In this document: positions 28,670 through 36,503 of the stretch, one piece after another
Numbering within the stretch: position 1 is the first letter of the stretch
Layout: the number at the start of each line of letters is the position of its first letter
Source: a virus
DNA length: 44,435 nucleotides
Reading direction: 5' to 3' (one strand)
IMG/VR virus record: IMGVR_UViG_3300037502_000991
Span: 1 to 44,435 of that record
Translations under genes and position numbers: made by a program
The notes under the pieces: model-generated
What the model was told of the DNA's origin: nothing
Databases searched by the model: none
Seen by the model: the letters and a program-made list of their open reading frames with translations, nothing else

Positions 28670-28778
28670 TTGCGTGAGCCTATACGATGGGAGATACTGC
28701 ACGCATTGGCGCGATGTTGTGCCGGAAGAAGTCATGTCAAAAGGTTGTGATGAAATAAATGAGTTCCCTCCCTTTTAG
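28629..28778 (+). CDS. Small cysteine-rich protein overlapping the helicase end
   Basis: 49 residues from ATG 28629 (MQKNEPSWSSRCSNCVSLYD), out of frame with the helicase over 41 nt. Cysteine positions CSNC ... YCTHW ... GCD, followed by INEFPPF, form a pattern I recall from small phage zinc-binding proteins. An earlier ATG at 28575 is possible. Function unknown. Confidence 0.6.
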   Translation: MQKNEPSWSSRCSNCVSLYDGRYCTHWRDVVPEEVMSKGCDEINEFPPF

Positions 28779-29136
28779 CGTGCCATCGGAGCATAAAGAG
28801 CAAGCCGGATTTATAACATGGTTCCGGTCACGGTGGCCGCGTGTGATAATCTTTGCTATTCCGAATGGCGGCAAGCGCAACATCACGACGGCCAAGAATC
28901 TGAAGCTCGAAGGCGTCATGCCTGGAGTCCCCGATCTATTTATTCCGGCGTGGTCTATGTGGATCGAGATGAAACGCCAGAAAGGCGGAAGGCTTTCGCC
29001 TGAGCAAGAAGAAATGATTAACTATCTCGAAAGCATCGGCCATCGCGTGATCGTTGGATATGGCGCTACTGATGCAAGCGAAAAGCTGTTGAACTTTTTG
29101 CACTTGGAAGGTGGGGCGGCAGCCAAAGGAGGATGA
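28759..29136 (+). CDS. VRR-NUC domain nuclease
   Basis: 125 residues. E12 in EHKEQAGFITWF, then IFAIPNGGKRNITTAKNLKL, EGVMPGVPDLFIP, and the ExK pair in MWIEMKRQKGGRLSPEQEEM, ending HRVIVGYGATDASEKLL. This is a VRR-NUC (PD-(D/E)XK) nuclease, a family that includes Holliday-junction and structure-specific nucleases. Likely resolves recombination structures. Start overlaps the upstream ORF by 20 nt. Confidence 0.88.
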   Translation: MSSLPFSVPSEHKEQAGFITWFRSRWPRVIIFAIPNGGKRNITTAKNLKLEGVMPGVPDLFIPAWSMWIEMKRQKGGRLSPEQEEMINYLESIGHRVIVGYGATDASEKLLNFLHLEGGAAAKGG

Positions 29137-29251
29137 CCACCGCCCCGGCCCTCCGGGGACGCGAGCACTGACCGGAAGGCATTGCAGAAATATTCATTTT
29201 ATGTTAAGGAGTATAGTCTAGAGTTGAGGTTGCATCAAGGAGGGTGCTATC

Positions 29252-29476
29252 ATGACGCGATACGTTTACGATGCCACGAGCGAGAAGTGGCTTAACAATC
29301 CCGGCACGAAGCCGGTATCGGTAGCCGCTGCCGTTCAGCGGTATAATGCCCTACAGACCACAACTCACTCGGCCAAGGAGAAGGTCCCCCCCGTTCACTT
29401 CTCCTTGGTTGAGTGGTTCATTATCGGTCCGATGGTCATTGGCCTTGGCTTCATGATCGGGGTGTATTGGCCGTGA
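29252..29476 (+). CDS. Small single-TM protein
   Basis: 74 residues (MTRYVYDATSEKWLNNPGTK), with a hydrophobic C-terminal segment (EWFIIGPMVIGLGFMIGVYW). A strong RBS (AAGGAGG) precedes it. Upstream lies a perfect CCCCGG-CCCT-CCGGGG hairpin (29143-29158) and a TATAGT near 29212. Membrane protein of unknown role. Confidence 0.62.
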   Translation: MTRYVYDATSEKWLNNPGTKPVSVAAAVQRYNALQTTTHSAKEKVPPVHFSLVEWFIIGPMVIGLGFMIGVYWP

Positions 29477-29673
29477 CCGAGTTCTGGATGGGCTACATCG
29501 TCGGCGCATTGAGCTGTGCCATTCCATTGATGTTGCTGGCGTTCTTCAAGGTTGGCGGATTCGCGGATGATGAGCGATACCGCGATTATCAAGAAGAAGA
29601 ACAGCCAGACATCCGCCTGACCACTATCAAAAGCGAGCACGTAAGGAGCTATACAAATGTTGAACGCGATTGA
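29473..29673 (+). CDS. Small TM protein, GTG start
   Basis: 66 residues starting at a GTG in GTGA overlap (VTEFWMGYIVGALSCAIPLM). One TM segment then a charged tail (DERYRDYQEEEQPDIRLTTI). Unknown function. Confidence 0.6.
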   Translation: MTEFWMGYIVGALSCAIPLMLLAFFKVGGFADDERYRDYQEEEQPDIRLTTIKSEHVRSYTNVERD

Positions 29674-30013
29674 GAATGCAATCGACGTTGTGCGGAAGGC
29701 CGCGCGAGATCAAAGCGAACGCATTGTGTCAGAGCTAAACGCCGATTTTGACAATAGGAATGTGGCTTTGGGCATGTTCAATGATCTCTTGAAGCAAGCC
29801 AGGGTACTCCGTGAACAGGCCGACCAGATTGAGCGCGATGCGTGCGATGCACTTAACACCGCATTGACGGCAAGCGGTGGCGTGTCTTTGTCGATTGTGA
29901 ATCAGATCACGCAAGGTCAGATGGTCACGAGCCATGATGTGCCGAGCAATAGGAAGCGGATTACGGAGCCGAAGATGGAAGCCATAGCACAAGCCACGGC
30001 TCAAGATGAATGA
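29657..30013 (+). CDS. Helical protein of unknown function
   Basis: 118 residues, helical and charged in the first two thirds (KAARDQSERIVSELNADFDN, then LREQADQIERDACDALNTAL). Coiled-coil-like. Overlaps both neighbours. No family recognised. Confidence 0.58.
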   Translation: MLNAIENAIDVVRKAARDQSERIVSELNADFDNRNVALGMFNDLLKQARVLREQADQIERDACDALNTALTASGGVSLSIVNQITQGQMVTSHDVPSNRKRITEPKMEAIAQATAQDE

Positions 30014-30249
30014 GCGCCACCATATCGGTTGCAATGCTAGGGCTTTTGCTAGGAGCTGAATGCCATAGCCCAATACAGCACCGGCCCAATGAAACGGTGG
30101 TGTTCAAGTGCGGATTGCCGGAAGTCCAAGGCCCGCCCAAAGCACCACTATGGTGGCTGCATCAAAAGCGCATCGAGATCGAACGAGCACAAGCCATCGA
30201 GCCGGTTAAGAAGAAAAAGCGAAAGAAGAAAAAGAGGGTGAGGAGATGA
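30010..30249 (+). CDS. Small protein with signal-like N-terminus and Lys/Arg-rich tail
   Basis: 79 residues. The first ~17 residues are hydrophobic (SATISVAMLGLLLGAEC), possibly a secretion signal without a canonical lipobox. The C-terminus is an extreme basic run beginning PVKKKKRKKKK. Unusual composition; function unknown. Confidence 0.5.
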   Translation: MSATISVAMLGLLLGAECHSPIQHRPNETVVFKCGLPEVQGPPKAPLWWLHQKRIEIERAQAIEPVKKKKRKKKKRVRR

Positions 30250-30512
30250 CTGACATTGTGGAAAGGCTGAGGCGTTGCGCCGACAGAGAGCGCCCGTATG
30301 GCCCAGTCAGTGACATATGCGATGAAGCCGCCGCAGAGATTGAGCGGCTGCGTGCGGCGCTGGAGGAGATTTTTGCTCAAGATGATGCCGCCGCTTGCTG
30401 TGGCAAAGGCCGTGGCTATGGCGACCAGTTAGAATGCTGCGGCAACCCTGAGTACGGCATTGACCGGGCGCAACGCATCGCCCGCGCCGCCCTCGCAAAG
30501 GAAGGTGAGTGA
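30246..30512 (+). CDS. Small cysteine-containing phage protein
   Basis: 88 residues (MTDIVERLRRCADRERPYGP). The pattern ERLRRCAD ... CDEAAAEIERLRAALEEI is common in small phage proteins of rhizobial and related phages. Four-cysteine segment CCGKGRGYGDQLECCG. Function unknown. Confidence 0.62.
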   Translation: MTDIVERLRRCADRERPYGPVSDICDEAAAEIERLRAALEEIFAQDDAAACCGKGRGYGDQLECCGNPEYGIDRAQRIARAALAKEGE

Positions 30513-30769
30513 TGGTCGGAAGTGAGTACACATACTGCCCGATGTGTGGCTGCGAGGATGGACAAGGCTGCTCAAAGGACTGCCCGTCAGAAGTCATGCC
30601 GCGCCTACTCGCGGAGAACGCCAAACTGCGTGCGGCGCTGATAGCGTGGATGGATGCCGTTCGCATCGACGCCACAATGGAAGGCCCCGTTTACATGGGC
30701 ATTTCCTCAACGCTGGGCCGCAAGGCTTGGGAACAGACCCGCGCCGCCCTCGCGCAGGGAGGTGAGTGA
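30512..30769 (+). CDS. Small cysteine-rich phage protein
   Basis: 85 residues from ATG 30512 (MVGSEYTYCPMCGCEDGQGC). CPMCGCEDGQGC with a later C forms a zinc-binding-like site, followed by a helix (RLLAENAKLRAALIAW). TGATG coupling at both ends of the chain 30246-31425. Function unknown. Confidence 0.6.
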   Translation: MVGSEYTYCPMCGCEDGQGCSKDCPSEVMPRLLAENAKLRAALIAWMDAVRIDATMEGPVYMGISSTLGRKAWEQTRAALAQGGE

Positions 30770-31020
30770 TGATCCGTCCTGAACAGATACCCGACGAGGT
30801 GGTGGAGGCGGCTGCGAAGGTTCTTCATGCTAACAACGAGGTGTTTCACGATGTTTCGTGGGATGACCTTGGTGACTACGACCAAGAGGCATATCGTGAA
30901 GAAGCCCGCGCCGCCATCGCCGCAGCTTTGAATGCGTGGCCGGATTCGTTCATTACCAAGTACAGCGAAGGCGCACCGGCTTTTAATATCCCCCTGCCGC
31001 AGAAAGAAGGTGACGCATGA
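30769..31020 (+). CDS. Small protein with MIRPxQIPDE start (copy 1)
   Basis: 83 residues (MIRPEQIPDEVVEAAAKVLH). Shares its start and an AAIAAALNAWP segment with the next gene, so the pair looks duplicated. Helical. Function unknown; such motifs recur in small phage early ORFs. Confidence 0.6.
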   Translation: MIRPEQIPDEVVEAAAKVLHANNEVFHDVSWDDLGDYDQEAYREEARAAIAAALNAWPDSFITKYSEGAPAFNIPLPQKEGDA

Positions 31021-31205
31021 TCCGGCCTGACCAGATACCCGACGAGGCATGGGAAGCCGCCATGAAGACAGACCCGCGAGATGGTCTGCGCGCAGCCATC
31101 GCCGCAGCTTTGAACGCATGGCCGGGGGCGGCCCAAAATTACAATTGGGATGGAAGCCGCTGGAGGATTGTCCTTCCTAACGAGCAGGAGGGCTGTGATG
31201 AGTGA
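31017..31205 (+). CDS. Small protein with MIRPxQIPDE start (copy 2)
   Basis: 62 residues (MIRPDQIPDEAWEAAMKTDP), then AAIAAALNAWPGAAQNYNWD. Shorter paralogue of the previous gene, linked by ATGA. Function unknown. Confidence 0.58.
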   Translation: MIRPDQIPDEAWEAAMKTDPRDGLRAAIAAALNAWPGAAQNYNWDGSRWRIVLPNEQEGCDE

Positions 31206-31425
31206 TCTGGTGGAGCGCGTGGCGCGGACGTTTTGCTCCCAGCCCAGCGAAAAATGCAGTAAATGCAATGGCTCTAGTGACTGCTGGTACATGCACACTG
31301 CCCGCGCAGCCATCGCCGTGGTGCTGGAAGAGGCGGCGGACGCTGTTGGCGAAGTTGGTGATCATGCAGACGCCGGGGCTTATATAGCCGCCATCCGGGC
31401 GATGATCCCGAAGGAGGAAGTATGA
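31198..31425 (+). CDS. Small cysteine-containing protein
   Basis: 75 residues from ATG 31198 (MSDLVERVARTFCSQPSEKC). CSQPSEKCSKCNGSSDC could bind zinc; a helix (TARAAIAVVLEEAADAVGEV) follows. The start overlaps the upstream gene by 8 nt. Function unknown. Confidence 0.58.
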   Translation: MSDLVERVARTFCSQPSEKCSKCNGSSDCWYMHTARAAIAVVLEEAADAVGEVGDHADAGAYIAAIRAMIPKEEV

Positions 31426-31775
31426 TCGAAGACATTCTGAGCGAACGCCAGAAAACCCACGGCGACTTCTATGATGTCGCCATGACCGCGCAGACGCTCA
31501 AGGACGCGATGCGGCGAGGCAAGAATTGGAAGATTCTAGACGATACGCAACGCGAGACTCTGGAGATGATTGCCAGCAAGATCGGGCGCATCTTGGCGGG
31601 CAACCCGCATGAGCCGGATCACTTTCGAGACATCGCTGGTTATGCTCAGTTGATCGTCAACGCTTACAACGCCGTCGAACGTGATCCCATTCTCCCCCAC
31701 GACGAAGGCAATCACGCCACGCCTGTTCCTGCTCTTGGGGCATCCTCTTCAATAGGTAGGGCAACACTGCCTTGA
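31422..31775 (+). CDS. DUF6378-type protein
   Basis: 117 residues. ILSERQKTHGDFYDVAMTAQ, then QRETLEMIASKIGRILAGNP and HFRDIAGYAQLIVNAYNAVE match DUF6378, a small phage/bacterial family of unknown function. The domain ends near residue 88. The remaining ~29 residues are not family-like and lie opposite the minus-strand gene ending at 31657, so the natural C-terminus may be a read-through extension. Confidence 0.8.
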   Translation: MIEDILSERQKTHGDFYDVAMTAQTLKDAMRRGKNWKILDDTQRETLEMIASKIGRILAGNPHEPDHFRDIAGYAQLIVNAYNAVERDPILPHDEGNHATPVPALGASSSIGRATLP

Positions 31776-31899
31776 TTCCGGCTTGTGCCACAACGGTGCC
31801 AATGCCCAACCAAAAACTAGGCCGTTGGGCAACGAGGAAGCCCGCTGCACCAACGCCTAGCAATACCATCGCAATAGCGGCTATTTCGAGCCAGTTCAT
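31657..31899 (-). CDS. Single-TM lysis-cassette protein (copy 2)
   Basis: 80 residues: hydrophobic N-terminus (AIAMVLLGVGAAGFLVAQRP), a second weak hydrophobic stretch, then the conserved tail EQEQAWRDCLRRGGEWDHVR. Related to the 76-residue protein at 2071-2301. Its 3' half overlaps the rightward DUF6378 gene by 119 bp, convergent and antisense. Role inferred as lysis accessory. Confidence 0.7.
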   Translation of the reverse strand: MNWLEIAAIAMVLLGVGAAGFLVAQRPSFWLGIGTVVAQAGIKAVLPYLLKRMPQEQEQAWRDCLRRGGEWDHVRRRCKR

Positions 31900-32072
31900 G
31901 TTTTTGGCTTGTTAGGCACCATGTACGTGATGACGGCAGTGAGAACGGCACCAAGTACCACGGAAACGCTCTCGATCAGGCTAGGCGAAGCCCAAGAGGT
32001 AGAGACACCAAACATGGCAACAAGAGCCACAAGGCTCGTGAGGAATGCGGCAACGGCTTTATGTGCGGTCAT
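31896..32072 (-). CDS. Putative small holin (copy 2)
   Basis: 58 residues (MTAHKAVAAFLTSLVALVAM...). Two hydrophobic segments (about 6-22 and 36-53) with a short linker and a Lys-rich end (PNKPKT). ATGA overlap with the 80-residue gene. It follows the endolysin gene by ~35 nt, matching the left cassette in order. Holin role inferred. Confidence 0.6.
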   Translation of the reverse strand: MTAHKAVAAFLTSLVALVAMFGVSTSWASPSLIESVSVVLGAVLTAVITYMVPNKPKT

Positions 32073-32106
32073 TTTATTCTCCTATGTTGAAATGGGTTGA
32101 AAGGCA

Positions 32107-32493
32107 CTAAGGGTATGATTTGCGTGTCAACTCGAAGTGCGGTCCGTCCTTGAACGAAACCCAGTCACCGCCCCAGGTGATCGGCACCTTCTCCGCTTTT
32201 GCTGCGGCCTTCATGGCCTTTGCCAGCTTGCTATACAGGGGCCAATCCCATCGCACTTGCCCCGTGACGGTGGCGGCTAGATCAACTGCGTGGCCCGTCA
32301 AGTGGCGGCTTTTGAGCGTGCGCGTTGCTCCCTTCTTGTAGAGAAGTTTCTGCTCTTCCAAAGTGCGAAGGCCACACGTGACTATAAACCCTGATTCCTT
32401 GTCTTTCCAATCCGCAGCGCAACGGCGCACCACTCGCACAAGATCGGGATGCACACCACGGAGCCTAGCATTGGATGCAGAGTTCAAGTTCAT
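32107..32493 (-). CDS. Endolysin, M15-family peptidase (copy 2)
   Basis: 128 residues. HPDLVRVV (15-22), TCGLRT (39-44), SRHLTGHAVD with H64 and D71, and GPHFE with H119. Clear homologue of the left endolysin, but the zinc loop is compact (LTG between SRH and HAVD) and lacks the insertion before GPHFE, closer to the usual family form. No signal peptide. Adjacent to tail genes, the more typical place for a siphophage lysis gene. Confidence 0.88.
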   Translation of the reverse strand: MNLNSASNARLRGVHPDLVRVVRRCAADWKDKESGFIVTCGLRTLEEQKLLYKKGATRTLKSRHLTGHAVDLAATVTGQVRWDWPLYSKLAKAMKAAAKAEKVPITWGGDWVSFKDGPHFELTRKSYP

Positions 32494-32762
32494 TTCCTCA
32501 ATGCCTCCTCGATACTGTCTAATTTGACCATGATGGCGCGAGTGGTTTCACGGATTTCCTTGATCTCGCGGTCATGCGCGGTGCGTGCCGTAAGGCTTTC
32601 GGCTTGAAGCACAGCGATGGCAGTACCATGCTGATTCTGTGTCCGGTAGATCAGCCAGACGAATGCACATACAGGCATCACGATCCATTGCATGATCGTG
32701 TTGAGTACTTTTAACGTTTCGCCATCCATAATCACACCACGTAGACCACTTGGATTCTTCAC
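32490..32762 (-). CDS. TM plus coiled-coil lysis-cassette protein
   Basis: 90 residues from a GTG at 32762 in GTGA overlap; ATG 32729 (MDGETLKVLNTIMQWIVMPV) is a reasonable alternative and gives 79 residues. A TM segment (VLNTIMQWIVMPVCAFVWLI) is followed by a charged helix (HDREIKEIRETTRAIMVKLD). Reverse order of the XhlA-like protein at 3313-3540. Probably a lysis accessory; inference from position. Confidence 0.6.
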   Translation of the reverse strand: MKNPSGLRGVIMDGETLKVLNTIMQWIVMPVCAFVWLIYRTQNQHGTAIAVLQAESLTARTAHDREIKEIRETTRAIMVKLDSIEEALRK

Positions 32763-32968
32763 ATCTTCACGACATATTCATCTAGCATAAAGTCGATTGC
32801 TAGACCACTATCACCAAAAAGCAGCATCTCGGTCGTTGTCAATGGTTGCCGTGCAACCGTCACCGTGCCGCTTCCGACGATCAAGGAAATGGATTGCGTC
32901 GGCTGCTCTTGGTTCATATCCAGGCTGATCGTTTGCGCCGGATTATTTACGGTTACGGAAACGGTCAT
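32759..32968 (-). CDS. Small tail-region protein ending in AIDF motif
   Basis: 69 residues (MTVSVTVNNPAQTISLDMNQ). Beta-like first part, then MLLFGDSGLAIDFMLDEYVV near the C-terminus. The AIDF-x-x-D-x-Y motif is shared with the 80-residue protein at 8528-8770. Located between baseplate-like and lysis genes. Role unknown. Confidence 0.55.
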   Translation of the reverse strand: MTVSVTVNNPAQTISLDMNQEQPTQSISLIVGSGTVTVARQPLTTTEMLLFGDSGLAIDFMLDEYVVKM

Positions 32969-33309
32969 GTCGTGATGTCCTCGCGCACATCAATCTTGAA
33001 AGTCTCCGTGCTTTCCACGCCGTCGCTTGTGAATTGTATGTCGCAATACATTATGCTGTCAGCGTCTTCATCGGAGATCGGCCAAAGCGCGGTATTGGCA
33101 GCGGTCTGAGAAATCGTGAAGTTGCCGGTCGTTGGCGCGGTGATGGTCACCGTCAAGGCTTGACTGAATCCTCCATTGCGAACCGTTGCCGCAACCGTAT
33201 AGCCGACAAGGCTGAACGATGCGGGCGCGGAAGTGAGCCGCTGGCATAAAAGCGAAAGCGTATCGCCGCGTTTGAAGGTGATAGACTTGGTGATGATTGC
33301 CATTGTCAT
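32965..33309 (-). CDS. Baseplate-associated beta-sandwich protein
   Basis: 114 residues. TFKRGDTLSLLCQRLTSAPA followed by VGYTVAATVRNGGFSQALTV and DIQFTSDGVESTETFKIDVR, a BppU-like N-terminal pattern found in phage baseplate or tail-fibre base proteins. The in-frame ATG at 33303 is equally likely. Probably binds the tail tip to fibres. Confidence 0.65.
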   Translation of the reverse strand: MTMAIITKSITFKRGDTLSLLCQRLTSAPASFSLVGYTVAATVRNGGFSQALTVTITAPTTGNFTISQTAANTALWPISDEDADSIMYCDIQFTSDGVESTETFKIDVREDITT

Positions 33310-33315
33310 TGTTCC

Positions 33316-33915
33316 TTATGGCAGCGAGGCGTATTCGCGGCGGCGGAAGAGGTAGACCTTGCCGCCTGTGATGTTATTTAAGTTGAACAAGATACGAAAC
33401 CGACTGAGCTTCTTTGCGGTGACGTTGTAGGCGAACCATCTTACACTATCGGAGATGCTACTGCCGCGCGACGTAATCAAAAAATTTCCATGCCAATTTT
33501 TAGCGATACGCGGCAATACAAATTCAGTTTCGAATGAGGCATTAGCAGATGAAGAACCGCCTAAAAATATTGAATCATAAACCGTCTCGCCTTCCCATAG
33601 CACATAAGCAATAAGGCCACCTGCGCCCGATGACGTTAAGCCTTGGCAAGAAATTCTATATTCCCATCCATCTTCAAAAGGGGCCGTTGTTACGTTGGCA
33701 ACTGTGCCATTCACAGCACCATCATAGATCAAGCCAGTCTTGCCATCGCCAATCGTGACTTTATCAATAGGGTGCCAGCCAGACACCACGATGGGCGCAC
33801 CGCTTGCCGCTTCCGCAATGGCCGAAGGATTGTCGCGCAATGCCGTGACGGTTGAGCTTGATGGAATGCCACCAACTGCAACAGCCGCATTTGAGATCGA
33901 AGTCCATGTTGTCAT
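33316..33915 (-). CDS. Tail-fibre or baseplate protein
   Basis: 199 residues from ATG 33915 (TGATG overlap with the tail-tip gene). SSSTVTALRDNPSAIAEAAS is an N-terminal helix, then a beta-rich body with DKVTIGDGKTGLIYDGAVNG and VRWFAYNVTAKKLSRFRILF. No family recognised. Tail-fibre component by position. Confidence 0.6.
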   Translation of the reverse strand: MTTWTSISNAAVAVGGIPSSSTVTALRDNPSAIAEAASGAPIVVSGWHPIDKVTIGDGKTGLIYDGAVNGTVANVTTAPFEDGWEYRISCQGLTSSGAGGLIAYVLWEGETVYDSIFLGGSSSANASFETEFVLPRIAKNWHGNFLITSRGSSISDSVRWFAYNVTAKKLSRFRILFNLNNITGGKVYLFRRREYASLP

Positions 33916-35717
33916 CAGAGCCACCTATAGGGTTGTTCGACGCCAAGCGAATCCTTGCCGTCATTATCAAGCCAGCGCCACGGCTGCGGGTTGCCATTGG
34001 CATCATTGCCGCTATCATCAAGCCAAGTCCAGATCACGCCGCCCTTCTCGTTGTCTTCCGCCGTGAAGCGATAGGTGAGGCCATTGCGCGACACTTCCGC
34101 AGACGTAATGAGCCATTCTCCATCACGTGGTGCGCCGGTAAAATCAACGTCGAGATAATGCCGAATGGTGACAACACTGCCAGTCCAGATCGTCTCCGCG
34201 TCCTTTGCACTTACGTCGAATGCCACCTCACGGCGCACATCCGAAAAGCGGTTGAGGTAGGTCTGGCTTAAGCTGTTGGCGATGGCTTGTGTCGGAATGA
34301 ACCGGCAGAATAGCTCCCTGATCTGCGGCTCACCGCCATATTGGATTTGCTTGTTAACGTCGATGAACACGGACACGCGGGTGTAATTCGTCTTGTCCGT
34401 CACACTCTGGACGGGCGTGCGCTGCAAATAATAGACATGGGCTTGTGACGCCCGCTCTTCCGGCTTCTCCTTGATGACAAAAGAACCTGCAATGATGGCA
34501 TCTTCATCTGTCAGCAAGTACGGCGAAGGTTCCGGCTTGACCGCCTTCATGATGATTTGCTGAATGCGTTCGTCCCACCACACATTCGCAATGGCCTGAA
34601 GGCATACCTCGCCCGCAAGTTCATCAATCGCTGTTGGCTCCGCAAGCCATGCTGTGAAATTATAGTCAGGCCGATATGTTGTCTTCTCCGCCGCCCATTC
34701 CGCTGCATCAATATAGCGTGCGGGAATGCCGCCCCAGTTCACGAAGAGATCGTAAAGGACTTCATTAAATGGTCGTGCATTGTAGTAGATGACCCGCTGA
34801 ACACGGTCATTCTGGTTGTGAGCCGCCGCCGTGGTTCCGGCTACGCCTCGGGTCACGCCAGAGAAGTAAAGGTTGCCGCCGCTCAATTGATAGAGCTGGG
34901 TGTATTGCAAGATTTCCGAGTTTATTCGAACATAGCCAGCCGATTCATAGTCAGACAGAACCGCACCAGCCACGGTGAAATTTGTTTGAACGTTCGTAAT
35001 GGCAGCCGATAGCTCGCCTTTGCTGAGGTACGGGGCGGTTATGTTGGTGTCGGTAATCTTGCGAAGAATGTCCTTCGCGGTGATCGACACACCATCCTTG
35101 CCCCTGTCGATCTTCTCAATGACATATTCTCGCTTGGTCATCGCGCTCAATGGCTGGCCGATGTATCCCTCGTAAACGTTCAGCGTATAGCCGACATGGA
35201 AGGGATTACGGGCAAGCCACTTCGACCAGAATGAGCCAAGCTCATCCGGCACATAGGTTCTGGTGGAGACATATGGATCGGTGCCGATGTCGTTCCACGG
35301 GAAATCTTTTATGCTGACATTGCAGACGGCGCGATAGCCGAGTGGTGACTGATTACGAGAGCCGGAGGCAACATTCAGCACAGTCGGCGCGGTGTTATAT
35401 CCAGCCAAGGCGGGAATGTCCAAAGCTGGCTGATAGTAGTAATCAATCAAGAATGGTTGATCCGCCTCCGTCGTTAGAATATCACCATTCTCGGCCAGGA
35501 GATTGATGTTGTTGTCTTGCCAATCATAAACCTCATCCGGCACGAAGCGAAGGCTTAGGCTTTTGCTAAGGTCCAAGGCCGAACGATACTTGCAAGTCGC
35601 ATCCGTATTCCAACACGCATCGCCCGTGGCAAGGCAAGGATCAACGCCAAAAACCCGTGAGCAAAGCGGCTGGATGATCTCCACGATTTCAATGGGGCGT
35701 GCGGCGAAGGTTGCCAT
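33915..35717 (-). CDS. Tail tip/hub protein with N-terminal four-cysteine motif
   Basis: 600 residues. N-terminus: C19, C28, C35 and C42 in CSRVFGVDPCLATGDACWNT followed by DATCKY, a metal- or cluster-binding motif of siphophage tail hub proteins (BR0599/DUF2163-like). The middle part contains phage tail-type beta domains (LSKGELSAAITNVQTNFTVA). The C-terminus repeats WTWLDDSGNDANGNPQPWRW and WLDNDGKDSLGVEQPYRW. It would form the tail hub contacting the host. The gene ends in TGATG with the next. Confidence 0.75.
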   Translation of the reverse strand: MATFAARPIEIVEIIQPLCSRVFGVDPCLATGDACWNTDATCKYRSALDLSKSLSLRFVPDEVYDWQDNNINLLAENGDILTTEADQPFLIDYYYQPALDIPALAGYNTAPTVLNVASGSRNQSPLGYRAVCNVSIKDFPWNDIGTDPYVSTRTYVPDELGSFWSKWLARNPFHVGYTLNVYEGYIGQPLSAMTKREYVIEKIDRGKDGVSITAKDILRKITDTNITAPYLSKGELSAAITNVQTNFTVAGAVLSDYESAGYVRINSEILQYTQLYQLSGGNLYFSGVTRGVAGTTAAAHNQNDRVQRVIYYNARPFNEVLYDLFVNWGGIPARYIDAAEWAAEKTTYRPDYNFTAWLAEPTAIDELAGEVCLQAIANVWWDERIQQIIMKAVKPEPSPYLLTDEDAIIAGSFVIKEKPEERASQAHVYYLQRTPVQSVTDKTNYTRVSVFIDVNKQIQYGGEPQIRELFCRFIPTQAIANSLSQTYLNRFSDVRREVAFDVSAKDAETIWTGSVVTIRHYLDVDFTGAPRDGEWLITSAEVSRNGLTYRFTAEDNEKGGVIWTWLDDSGNDANGNPQPWRWLDNDGKDSLGVEQPYRWL

Positions 35718-36503
35718 TTAGTAATACCCCGTGACGCCGAGGCTTACGGAACGGTATGACTTGATCCCCATTTGAACCGGCTCCGGATCTCGGTCTGTCC
35801 AGACGAAGCCCACATCGGAACCGATCTTCGATGGATTGCCCGCGATGCAAAAAGGATTAAGCGGAAGCGTTTGTGCAAACGGCTCAAAGCTGGCATCGTA
35901 CCATGACGCCTTCAGATACTCCCAATCATAGGTGGTCGTGACGGCGCGACGCTTGATGATGCGCCCTAGCCACTGCCCTGCCTCGCTGAACTGTTGCTGC
36001 GCTTCCGTCACACGGTTGAGGTTCAAGGGCCGGTGCCCGCCATAGATCGGGATTGGCATTTGCAAGGCCTTGCCAACCTTGATCACACCGATAGCAATAT
36101 CCGTCCCGTCATTGACCGATATTCTCACCTGACGAATGACATGGGGATAGCCCGATCCTTGATTGAACAAGATGCCAATGGTCGTGTTGTCCGTTGGCGT
36201 GACCGTGGCACGGGTGACGAAGCTCGTTCCGGTGGTTGCTTCCGTCGAGATGGTCACCGTCTTTCCGGCGAGATTGTGCGCCGCAATAAACACGCAATCG
36301 AGATCGGCATCGGTTGCGGTGAGCAGCGTCCAATGGTTCGTGCCGGGAACGAGCGACCACCTTTGCATCGTGTAATCGTTCTGGGCATATGAGCCATTGC
36401 TGCCATCCGCCGTCACCGTACCGCCAAGAGGCGCGTAGAGTATCCGCGCATGGTTCAGCGGCTCATTCATTGAAACGGTATAGCTGGCGGTTGAGATGGT
36501 CAT
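35718..36503 (-). CDS. Distal-tail-like protein
   Basis: 261 residues from ATG 36503 (TAATG overlap). MTISTASYTVSMNEPLNHAR, then DYTMQRWSLVPGTNHWTLLT and a C-terminal part RAVTTTYDWEYLKASWYDAS. Similar proteins in this gene position are distal tail or tail-tip components in siphophages. Family not firmly identified. Confidence 0.62.
   Translation of the reverse strand: MTISTASYTVSMNEPLNHARILYAPLGGTVTADGSNGSYAQNDYTMQRWSLVPGTNHWTLLTATDADLDCVFIAAHNLAGKTVTISTEATTGTSFVTRATVTPTDNTTIGILFNQGSGYPHVIRQVRISVNDGTDIAIGVIKVGKALQMPIPIYGGHRPLNLNRVTEAQQQFSEAGQWLGRIIKRRAVTTTYDWEYLKASWYDASFEPFAQTLPLNPFCIAGNPSKIGSDVGFVWTDRDPEPVQMGIKSYRSVSLGVTGYY

Noticed and set aside
29143-29158. Perfect 6-bp hairpin called as a terminator
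   Set aside because: CCCCGG-CCCT-CCGGGG has no T-tract after it, so it is noted only as a hairpin in the leader of the 29252 gene.
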